Origin: Planctomycetia bacterium
Lineage (GTDB): Bacteria > Planctomycetota > Planctomycetia > Gemmatales > Gemmataceae
Length of the DNA stretch: 5,449 bases
NCBI GenBank assembly: GCA_025356615.1
Contig: JANXSH010000476.1
Location: 1 to 5,449, forward strand
Reading direction: 5' to 3'
Positions 1 through 4,912 of this stretch are shown here, piece after piece. How positions within the stretch are numbered: the first letter of the stretch is position 1; each line of letters starts with the position of its first letter. A program made the position numbers and the translations under genes. The notes beneath the pieces were generated by a model. That model ran no database searches. It saw only the letters and a list, made by a program, of their open reading frames with translations, and was not told the origin of the DNA.

Positions 1-123
1 GATTCGAGGCAGAGACGAAGGCGTTGACGTGCTGTATTCACCTTGTCTTCTCTTTGTCTTCTCTTTGGATTTCTCTGTGTTCTCTGTGACTCTGTGGTTC
101 GTCCTCTTTATTGTTTGTCTGGA
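1..123. other. T/C-rich low-GC intergenic stretch, no gene seen
   Basis: This stretch lies past the 3' end of the LRR gene. It is much richer in T than the rest of the window and holds short tandem repeats (listed separately). Plus-strand reading frame 1 closes at a TGA at 25-27 and frame 3 at 87-89. The frame that stays open runs into the antisense of the LRR gene, so no coding region is supported. No hairpin followed by a T tract is visible that would clearly terminate the LRR transcript. Confidence 0.6.
41..97. repeat. Short tandem repeats of CTTTGTCTTCT and TTCTCTGTG type
   Basis: Two 11-bp units differing at one base lie at 41-51 and 52-62 (CCTTGTCTTCT, CTTTGTCTTCT). They are followed by three 9-bp units at 71-79, 80-88 and 89-97 (TTCTCTGTG twice, then ACTCTGTGG). 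Read on the other strand this is the CACAGAGA-type motif series (CCACAGAGT-CACAGAGAA-CACAGAGAA). I recall similar motifs scattered in intergenic DNA of planctomycetes and several other environmental phyla; that is memory, not a search result. It sits 27 bp beyond the stop codon of the LRR gene. Function is unknown. Confidence 0.7.
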
Positions 124-1311
124 TCACCGCGTGACTTCGCAGCGCGGCAAAGCTTTGCGCAACTTGGTAATGCCCGCTTCGGTGACGCGCGTGTCGCCGA
201 GGAAGACGCTGCGAAGATCCTTCAGCGCGGCCAACTCCTCGAGGCCGGCGTCGGTGACGCCCAGACCGATCAGGTGCAACCCCTGGAGCTTCGGCACGGC
301 GACGGCCAACGACTTCAGTCCCGCGTCGGTGACTTTACTGCCGCCCAGGCCGAGGCGCTCGAGCGACTTCAGTCCCGCGAGGTGTTTCATGCCCGCATCG
401 CCGACGGCGGTAAAGGTCAAGTCGAGGAGGTTCAACGAGGCAAAGCCCTTGAGGCGTCCGAGCGAGGCGTCGTCGAGATCCGTCCCTCCGAGGTAGAGTT
501 CGCGGAGTTTCGTCAGCCCCCCGAGGCTCGAAAGCGTCCGCCCAGTAATCGTCGTCTGGCGCAGGGCGAGGACGCGAAGGTTCGTCAGCGAAGCGAGGTG
601 CCGCACGCCGACATCCGTGACCTTCGTCGCCGTCAGGGTCAACTCCTCGAGGCCGGTCGATTTGGCGAGTGCCTCGATCCCCTTGTCGCCGACTTTCGTC
701 CCCATCAGCGACAGATCCCGGAGGTTCTTTAGCGGGGTGAGGGCTTCGACCCCGGCGTCCGTGACGGCCGTATTGACCAGTTCGAGCTTGCGGAGGGAGT
801 CGAGCTTCGCCAGCTCTTTCAGGCCCGTGTCGCTGATCTTGGTGTTGCCGAGGTTCAACTCCTCGAGCTTCGTCATGCCGCCGAGGTGCTTCAGCCCCGC
901 ATCGGTGATCGGCAACTTCCACAGGGACAGGCTGCGGAGCGACCCGAGTTTGGCGAGCTTCGGCAGCCCCGCGTCGGTGACGCGAGTCGCGTCGAGGTCG
1001 AGGTACGTCAGGGCCGTCAGCCCCGACAGTTCGTCGAGCATCTCGTCGGTGACGGCAAGCCCCCAGAGGTGCAGGACGCGCAGCTTCGAGAAGCCCGCGA
1101 GCTTCTCGAGCTGCCCCTTCTTGATTTCGCTGATGCCGCGCAGATCGACGCCGACGACCGGCTTGCCGGGTGCCTTGGCATCGCGTTCGATAAGCCCGCG
1201 CTGATCCTCGATTTGCTCGCCGAGCTTGTCCTCCTTGCCTGCGGAGCGGAGGCTCATCGGCAAACAGAGGAGAAAGGCGAGGCCCAGGAGGGGAAGGAGA
1301 TGGCGTTTCAT
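124..1311 (-). CDS. Secreted leucine-rich-repeat protein
   Basis: This is a 395-residue protein that is almost entirely leucine-rich repeat. Residues 1 to about 24 form a Sec signal peptide (MKRH, then the hydrophobic core LLPLLGLAFLLCLP, then SLRSAG); there is no good lipobox around the Cys. After a short charged linker, about 14 repeats of 24 residues run to the C-terminus with the pattern L..L.L..T.VTDAGL..L..L. This is the solenoid type very common in Gemmataceae. Two repeats are 25 residues long, and the ninth and tenth lack the usual TDAGL core (ITGRTLSSL, LDDASLGRL). The protein ends with ALPRCEVTR, a cap-like ending. The ATG is backed by GAGGAG (1319-1324) seven bases upstream. Such repeats give a curved surface for protein binding, so a role in the periplasm or outside the cell is inferred; the partner is unknown and no catalytic domain is visible. 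Confidence 0.93.
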   Translation of the reverse strand: MKRHLLPLLGLAFLLCLPMSLRSAGKEDKLGEQIEDQRGLIERDAKAPGKPVVGVDLRGISEIKKGQLEKLAGFSKLRVLHLWGLAVTDEMLDELSGLTALTYLDLDATRVTDAGLPKLAKLGSLRSLSLWKLPITDAGLKHLGGMTKLEELNLGNTKISDTGLKELAKLDSLRKLELVNTAVTDAGVEALTPLKNLRDLSLMGTKVGDKGIEALAKSTGLEELTLTATKVTDVGVRHLASLTNLRVLALRQTTITGRTLSSLGGLTKLRELYLGGTDLDDASLGRLKGFASLNLLDLTFTAVGDAGMKHLAGLKSLERLGLGGSKVTDAGLKSLAVAVPKLQGLHLIGLGVTDAGLEELAALKDLRSVFLGDTRVTEAGITKLRKALPRCEVTR

Positions 1312-1397
1312 GGGACTTCTCCTCGAAGTCTGTGAAGAATTAGGCGAGCCGGGAGCGTTACAGTAGTTTCAAGGATCACGGGAAGGCGCTGGTTAGA

Positions 1398-1420
1398 CCC
1401 CACCCCCCAACCCCCTCCCC
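1398..1420 (-). other. G-quadruplex motif in left repeat arm (minus strand)
   Basis: On the minus strand this reads G4-T-free order G4-A-G5-TT-G6-T-G4, that is, four G tracts of at least four with loops of one, two and one bases, which meets the strict quadruplex pattern. It lies about 90-110 bases upstream of the LRR start and on its coding strand. Confidence 0.7.
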
Positions 1421-1498
1421 TAAAAGGGAGGGGGAGCCGGAGGCATGTCTGATGGCTTGGAATCTCCCTTTGACTGGTCTTGCTCCCCCTCCCTTTTA

Positions 1499-1521
1499 GG
1501 GGAGGGGGTTGGGGGGTGGGG
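1499..1521 (+). other. G-quadruplex motif in right repeat arm (plus strand)
   Basis: This is the mirror copy of the left-arm motif, G4-A-G5-TT-G6-T-G4 on the plus strand. Because the arms are inverted, each DNA strand carries one G-rich and one C-rich copy. The two copies could either pair with each other as a hairpin or fold separately. Confidence 0.7.
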
Positions 1522-1619
1522 TCTAACCAGCGCCTTCCCGTGATCCTTGAAACTACTGTAACGCTCCCGGCTCGCCCAAACCGATTGCTTCACACGCCCT
1601 CAGTTGCCTCGCCGCGCGA

Positions 1620-1928
1620 TCAGCCGACGACGAAGCTCCCCGAGATCCCCTTGCCGGGCTCGATCCGTTGGCGTACCTCGGCTGCGAGGTTCTCGCGCGA
1701 GGCAAGATAGTCTTCGACTCCTTCCCGGTTGCGAAGGTAGTAAGCGATCACGGAATAGACCTCGGAGAGCGTCGTTGTCGGGTAGCGTTGGACGATGGCT
1801 TCGGGCGTTGCGCCGTCCTGAAACGCATGGATCACCATCTCCAGAAGTACGCGAGAAGTGCCGACGCGCAATGCGCCGGTCGAGTCCTCGCGGAGTGGTG
1901 GTAGCTCGGATCGAATGATCGTGGTCAC
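1620..1928 (-). CDS. DUF433 domain protein (antitoxin-like)
   Basis: This is a 102-residue protein of the DUF433 family, read from a GTG start. Visible family features are LREDSTGALRVGTSRVLLE near the N-terminus, then DGATPEAIVQRYP, then LSEVYSVIAYYLRNREGVEDYL, which match the usual G.TRV..-..GATPEEI...YP-..DVYA.I.YYL..R..V..YL pattern. DUF433 proteins are small helical, winged-helix-like proteins, often the antitoxin-like partner of a DUF5615 PIN-like nuclease encoded just downstream. Here nothing downstream resembles that partner; the next feature is the 95-bp inverted repeat. The gene lies 78 bp after a gene on the same strand and may be co-transcribed with it. The tail (NLAAEVRQRIEPGKGISGSFVVG) is not distinctive. 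A TTG at 1943 would add five residues but has weaker support than the GTG. Confidence 0.85.
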   Translation of the reverse strand: MTTIIRSELPPLREDSTGALRVGTSRVLLEMVIHAFQDGATPEAIVQRYPTTTLSEVYSVIAYYLRNREGVEDYLASRENLAAEVRQRIEPGKGISGSFVVG

Positions 1929-1934
1929 GAACCA

Positions 1935-1939
1935 TCCTC
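1935..1939 (-). promoter_or_regulatory. Ribosome binding site choosing the GTG start of the DUF433 gene
   Basis: GAGGA on the minus strand ends six bases before the GTG at 1928, an ideal spacing. The same bases overlap the upstream TTG reading (1943), so they would be inside the coding region if that start were used. This favours GTG as the true start. Confidence 0.6.
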
Positions 1940-2006
1940 GCAATCGCGCGAAAAAGGGGAAGCGGACGTTTCCCTCACCCTGCGAGATCGTTCAGCCGCG
2001 ACCGAC

Positions 2007-3182
2007 TCACTGCGCGGAAGCCAGTTGCACGGTCCCGCGCTCATACGCTCGTATCGCCAGCCACGCCGCCTGATAGCGCACCCTATCGCCCTCGGCGGCC
2101 GCCGCCCCGAACTCCACACCCTTCTGCTGACAATACGCCACGAGGTCGGCGACGGTCCGCACGTCTTTCCTCCACGAGGAGTTGCAGGACGCGATGATGC
2201 GATCGGTGGACAGACCCTTGAGGGCATCTTTCAGCTTATTGAGGAGGCGGCGAGATGCCATGTAGCTGTCCGGCGACAGGGTGGTGACCTCGTCGCCGAG
2301 CTGGTCCCCCAAACTCTTCAGGTCGCTTTGGAGGTCTTTCAACGTCGAGCGGTCCGACTTCTCGCCTTCTTGGGCCGCCTTCATCGCCTTGACGAAGTTC
2401 TCGGTGAAGCGATTGCGGGACGTGTCGAAGGAGGCGTCTTGGAGCGCGTCGGTCCACTCGATCTTGCCGTCGTCCTTGGCCATCGCCAAACTCCCCCTGC
2501 TGATGCCGTCACTCAGGTTCAGTCCGTGCAACGTGTCCTGACTGAGTTCGATGTTCGGCCCGCGGGTCGGGGCGGGGGCAGCCAGGATGCTCTTGAGCAG
2601 CACGTTGAGCGTCATACCGGACCAGATGTCGGTGTCCTGCGGATCCCTACGCGCCTTGTCGAGGACCGCCTGCCGGTTCATCTCGACCACCTGACGGTAG
2701 CGTTGGTTCTTCAGATCCTCGTATTCTATTTCGGCGACGAGCCGCTTTCTCTGCGTATCGAGGCTCGCCTGGCGCGACTGCTCTCGCAGGATGCGTGCCT
2801 GTTGGATGTTGACTTGATACTGACCCGAGGCGGCGGTCAGCGAGGCTTGCCCCTGGAGCTTGCTCCCGGCCCCGGTCAGAATCTGGGGATATCCGTTATA
2901 GTTGCCGTAGCCCGTGGGAGGGTTCGAGTAGGCCGAGCCGGTCGGCTGGGTGACGGCGGGAACCGAAGCGACCGTCGTCGAATAGGGGTTCGTGGCCAGG
3001 TTGTAGCCGAGACCGAGCGGAGGAACCTTGCCGAGCGCGGACGTGTTGTACGGAATGGGGTTCGTCCGAGTAGTGTAGGGGTTGTTGGACCCTGCCACCT
3101 GGGCCGACGCCGAAGGAAGGACGAGGTCGGCCCCGAACAAGGCGGCGGCGACCGAACAAAGGAAACGAGAAGGCGCAGACAT
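2007..3182 (-). CDS. Secreted protein of unknown function with low-complexity and helical regions
   Basis: I do not recognise a named domain in this 391-residue protein. Residues 1 to about 28 look like a Sec signal peptide (MSAPSR, hydrophobic VAAALFGADLVL, then SASAQ as a cleavage site). Residues about 30-100 are rich in N, P, Y, T and G (NNPYTTRTNP, GYGNYNGYP) and are probably disordered. From about 105 to 175 comes a Gln/Arg/Glu-rich helical stretch (QYQVNIQQARILREQSRQ, then AEIEYEDLKNQRYRQVV), likely a coiled coil. The rest is charged and mostly helical, with a DLQSDLKSLGDQLGDEV segment and two cysteines near SCNSSWRKD and AYCQQKG. I recall similar secreted proteins with a 'LQGQASL...GQY...QQAR..REQ' segment in planctomycetes. 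The ATG has GGAG (3189-3192) six bases upstream. It is divergent from the gene at 3396 and precedes the DUF433 gene on the same strand. An envelope or matrix role is only a guess. Confidence 0.85.
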   Translation of the reverse strand: MSAPSRFLCSVAAALFGADLVLPSASAQVAGSNNPYTTRTNPIPYNTSALGKVPPLGLGYNLATNPYSTTVASVPAVTQPTGSAYSNPPTGYGNYNGYPQILTGAGSKLQGQASLTAASGQYQVNIQQARILREQSRQASLDTQRKRLVAEIEYEDLKNQRYRQVVEMNRQAVLDKARRDPQDTDIWSGMTLNVLLKSILAAPAPTRGPNIELSQDTLHGLNLSDGISRGSLAMAKDDGKIEWTDALQDASFDTSRNRFTENFVKAMKAAQEGEKSDRSTLKDLQSDLKSLGDQLGDEVTTLSPDSYMASRRLLNKLKDALKGLSTDRIIASCNSSWRKDVRTVADLVAYCQQKGVEFGAAAAEGDRVRYQAAWLAIRAYERGTVQLASAQ

Positions 3183-3240
3183 GAACGGCTCCGCCAGAAA
3201 GAGAAAGAATACGACCGTGGCATTGGTCTTTCGGTGATCG

Positions 3241-3256
3241 AGGATAGAGCTATCCT
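3241..3256. promoter_or_regulatory. 16-bp palindrome, operator candidate
   Basis: AGGATAG-AG-CTATCCT is a perfect inverted repeat with seven-base arms around two bases. It overlaps the proposed minus-strand -10 box (3252-3257), a usual place for a repressor site. No regulator gene is present in the window. A chance palindrome or an RNA hairpin in the 5' leader remains possible. Confidence 0.35.
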
Positions 3257-3281
3257 ACTTTCCGAGTAGACCTTTCGGCAA
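3252..3281 (-). promoter_or_regulatory. Candidate promoter for the 391-residue secreted protein
   Basis: On the minus strand TTGCCG (3281-3276) is followed after 18 bases by TAGGAT (3257-3252). Each box matches the housekeeping sigma consensus at four of six positions. Transcription would begin near 3245, about 60 bases before the ATG at 3182. Planctomycete promoters are not always of this type, so this is tentative. Confidence 0.35.
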
Positions 3282-3305
3282 GCATCCGATGAACATCTTG
3301 CCGAA
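3274..3305. repeat. Inverted repeat with 9-bp arms
   Basis: TTCGGCAAG (3274-3282) and CTTGCCGAA (3297-3305) are exact reverse complements separated by 14 bases. The left arm contains the TTGCCG -35 candidate of the minus-strand promoter, and the right arm presents the same hexamer toward the plus-strand gene. This could be a binding site for a dimeric regulator serving both genes, or a hairpin. Confidence 0.45.
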
Positions 3306-3395
3306 TTATTTCGGATATTCGTCTCGCGACTGATAAGATGAACCGCGCCGGGTGCGCGAGGGCGTATCTGGCGTCAACCAAGACATCTCCAGCGG

Positions 3396-4802
3396 ATGAC
3401 GACACCGATGAGTCAGCACACGACCAGCTTCCCGCGATACCGGATCGTCGGGCGCATCGCCCTGTTCCTGGCCCTATTCGCCGGCCCGATCACGATGGCC
3501 CAGGCGGGCGGCGGCCCGATCGACATGCCCAAGAGCATCGAGCCTCGCGTCGCGGCGGGCAAATGCCTGTCCGCGCCCGGCCTGGTCGCCAGCGAAGGGA
3601 ACTTCCTCCCTTACATTCGTGTCGCCAAGGGCGAGACGATCCACACGCGCGACCTGCTCGTCGCCATCCCCGGCTTCGGGGTCGTGCTGGAGCCGACCGG
3701 CAAGAGCGTCTCCCTGACGCTCCAGGGCAACCTCCCCGAGTTGTCCGACTCCCCCGTCCTCGAAAGCGCCGTGATCCTGCACGACACGAAAGCCTACGAC
3801 CTCGACTTCACCTTCATTCGCGGTCGCGTCATCCTCACCAACACGCGGACCAAGGGTGCCGCCAGGATTTGGCTCCGCAAGGACATCGGCGTCCAATTGA
3901 CCCTCCCCGAGCCGGGCGACTCGGTCGCGATCGAGGCGTTCGGTCGGTGGCCCACGGGCGAGGCGTTTTCCCGCACGCGCAAGGCGGGCGACGGCCCGGT
4001 CCAACTCTGGGCCGTCCATTGCCTCAAGGGCAAACTCGAGATCAAGGCGAACAAGACCGAGTGGTCCATGTCCGCCGCCCCCGGCCTCGCCTACTTCCAC
4101 GGCGACAGCACCGCCGGGCCTGCCGCGAGCGGCCCGGAGCGACGCGACAACCCGCCCTCCTGGGCCGACCCCAAGGCTCCGGTCCTGCCCCTGGCCGTCA
4201 CCATCAAGGGGGTCGTGGAGACGTACACCGGCAAGCTCCGCGACAAAGAACTCGAGGAAATCGGCGGCGAGATGATCTCCCTCGCCGAGAAGGAGAAGGA
4301 TCCCAAGAGGGCGCGTGCCCTGCGTCAGATCGCCATCCACGCGATGATCGCCCTGGACGAACCGGAGAAGGTCGCCGAATTGCTCGGCGATTCGAAGGTG
4401 CCCGAAGTCCGCCAGATCGCGGTGATCGGCCTACGCCACTGGATCGGCTCGCGCGAAGGCCGCGACATGAAGCTCTACGAAATCCTCCAGAACGAGTTGA
4501 GCTACACCCGCTCCGAGGCCGAGACCATCATGCAACTGTTGCACAGCCCCTTCGACCGCAACCAACCCGAGACCTACGAGACGCTCGTCGCCTTCCTGAA
4601 GCACCGCAAGCAATCCATCCGCGAACTCGCTCACTGGCACCTCGTGCGCCTCGCCCCAGGGGGCCGCGACATCCCCTACGACGCGGGGGCCGACGCCGCC
4701 GATCGCGGCAAGGCCGCCGCCGCCTGGAAGAAGCTCATCCCGGACGGCGAACTCCCGCCGGGGAAGAAGGACGGGACGAAGAAGACCGACAAGGGAGATT
4801 GA
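3396..4802 (+). CDS. Secreted HEAT-like repeat protein with beta-rich N-terminal half
   Basis: This is a 468-residue exported protein. A basic stretch and hydrophobic core (RYRIVGRIALFLALFAGPI, ending in MAQA) form a signal peptide of about 36 residues. Residues about 50-255 look like a beta-rich domain: RDLLVAIPGFGVVLEP, SLTLQGNLPEL, LDFTFIRGRVILTNT, VQLTLPEPGDSVAIEAFGRWP, LKGKLEIKANKTEWSMSAAPG. This recalls a FecR-like or similar sensor fold, but I cannot assign it. Residues about 280-450 are helical and HEAT-like (RARALRQIAIHAMIAL, VPEVRQIAVIGLRHWIGSR, IRELAHWHLVRLAPGGRDIPY, AAAWKKLIPDGELPPGKK). I recall this ending, RELA.WHL.RL.P.GR.IPY followed by W.KLIP.G.LPPGKK, from a Gemmataceae-specific family. 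No SD precedes the ATG at 3396; ATG 3408 (residue 5) is an alternative with only a weak GCGGA before it. The tail is lysine-rich. Function is unknown; a periplasmic binding or scaffold role is inferred. Confidence 0.87.
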   Translation: MTTPMSQHTTSFPRYRIVGRIALFLALFAGPITMAQAGGGPIDMPKSIEPRVAAGKCLSAPGLVASEGNFLPYIRVAKGETIHTRDLLVAIPGFGVVLEPTGKSVSLTLQGNLPELSDSPVLESAVILHDTKAYDLDFTFIRGRVILTNTRTKGAARIWLRKDIGVQLTLPEPGDSVAIEAFGRWPTGEAFSRTRKAGDGPVQLWAVHCLKGKLEIKANKTEWSMSAAPGLAYFHGDSTAGPAASGPERRDNPPSWADPKAPVLPLAVTIKGVVETYTGKLRDKELEEIGGEMISLAEKEKDPKRARALRQIAIHAMIALDEPEKVAELLGDSKVPEVRQIAVIGLRHWIGSREGRDMKLYEILQNELSYTRSEAETIMQLLHSPFDRNQPETYETLVAFLKHRKQSIRELAHWHLVRLAPGGRDIPYDAGADAADRGKAAAAWKKLIPDGELPPGKKDGTKKTDKGD

Positions 4803-4804
4803 GG

Positions 4805-4817
4805 GGCGGAAACCGCC
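4805..4817 (+). other. Small hairpin just after the 3396-4802 gene
   Basis: GGCGG-AAA-CCGCC begins two bases past the TGA. The five-base GC-only stem could stabilise the 3' end of the message. No T run follows, so it is not a standard intrinsic terminator. Confidence 0.3.
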
Positions 4818-4840
4818 ACAGGCAGTTCGAACGAATCGCC

Positions 4841-4870
4841 TTGACATCCCGGCCCGTTCGAGGCATGAAT
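4841..4870 (+). promoter_or_regulatory. Candidate promoter for the DUF3501 gene
   Basis: A perfect TTGACA (4841-4846) lies 66 bases before the DUF3501 start. ATGAAT (4865-4870), 18 bases further on, could serve as a weak -10 with three of six consensus bases. Initiation would be near 4877. The strong -35 suggests the gene has its own promoter rather than depending on read-through from the HEAT gene. Confidence 0.4.
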
Positions 4871-4912
4871 AGGCTCTCTGGGCTGTCTCCCTAGCCCGAA
4901 CCGGAGACGCGC

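Larger units (their letters stand above)
1343..1576. repeat. Perfect 95-bp inverted repeat with 44-bp spacer
   Basis: Bases 1343-1437 and 1482-1576 are exact reverse complements over all 95 positions; the spacer is 1438-1481. Each arm contains a run of C tracts (C4-A-C6-AA-C5-T-C4 at 1398-1420, with its G-rich complement at 1499-1521). Each arm also has its own 9-bp hairpin, CCCCCTCCC and GGGAGGGGG around a six-base loop (1411-1434 and 1485-1508). There is no open reading frame for a transposase and no clear flanking target duplication. A seven-base match continues outside the arms (TGTGAAG at 1331-1337, CTTCACA at 1588-1594) after unequal gaps of 5 and 11 bases. The element could be a foldback or MITE-like mobile repeat, a recent inverted duplication of a dispersed repeat, or a strong transcript hairpin. 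An assembly artefact is also possible. Confidence 0.95.
1312..1619. other. Intergenic region filled by a large inverted repeat
   Basis: No gene is seen in these 308 bases between the end of the DUF433 gene and the start of the LRR gene, both on the minus strand. Most of it (1343-1576) is the inverted repeat described separately. The parts outside it are the LRR ribosome binding site region (1312-1342) and 43 bases after the DUF433 stop (1577-1619). I found no convincing pair of -35 and -10 boxes for the LRR gene. A TTGAAA box on the minus strand lies inside the repeat arm but has no -10 at a suitable distance. Confidence 0.6.
3183..3395. promoter_or_regulatory. Divergent promoter region between two secreted-protein genes
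   Basis: These 213 bases must hold the start signals for both the minus-strand gene (start 3182) and the plus-strand gene (start 3396). The region is less GC-rich than the genes. It contains a minus-strand promoter candidate, a 16-bp palindrome and a 9-bp-arm inverted repeat, each listed separately, and a small hairpin CCGAA-TTAT-TTCGG at 3301-3314. For the plus strand I see only weak candidates: TAAGAT at 3334-3339 as a -10 without a good -35, and TGAACC (3339-3344) with CGTATC (3363-3368), which resembles an ECF-sigma promoter but is not compelling. Confidence 0.6.

Noticed and set aside
1..27. Tail of a gene entering from the left edge
   Set aside because: Frame 1 ends at a TGA at 25-27 after eight codons, which is too little to recognise or support.
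310..379. Repeated 16-mer CGACTTCAGTCCCGCG at 310-325 and 364-379
   Set aside because: It encodes part of AGLKSL in two neighbouring LRR units in different register. Coding repetition explains it.
43..732. Long open frame on the plus strand across the LRR gene
   Set aside because: It is antisense to the LRR gene. Its protein is an irregular Arg/Glu/Gln-rich sequence without a domain, and the opposite strand has signal peptide, repeats and ribosome binding site.
1343..1576. Intrinsic terminator for the DUF433 gene
   Set aside because: The inverted repeat could form a huge hairpin, but its arms are far longer than a normal terminator and no T run follows the stem in either direction. It is kept as a repeat.
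1343..1576. Insertion sequence with terminal inverted repeats
   Set aside because: The space between the arms is only 44 bases, with no transposase and no clear direct repeat at the borders.
1600..1935. Minus-strand open frame overlapping the DUF433 gene
   Set aside because: It shares the GAGGATGG region and begins with ATG, but its Arg-rich product lacks family features, while the overlapping frame is a clear DUF433 protein.
2025..3269. 414-residue open frame on the plus strand
   Set aside because: It is longer than the gene opposite it, but its composition (Arg, Val, Gly, Leu runs) is that of a GC-rich antisense shadow. The minus-strand frame has a signal peptide and a well-spaced GGAG.
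3338..4894. 518-residue open frame overlapping the HEAT-like gene in another frame
   Set aside because: It is longer than the chosen gene but made of Arg/Pro-rich sequence with no structure. The chosen frame has a signal peptide, beta strands and HEAT-like helices.
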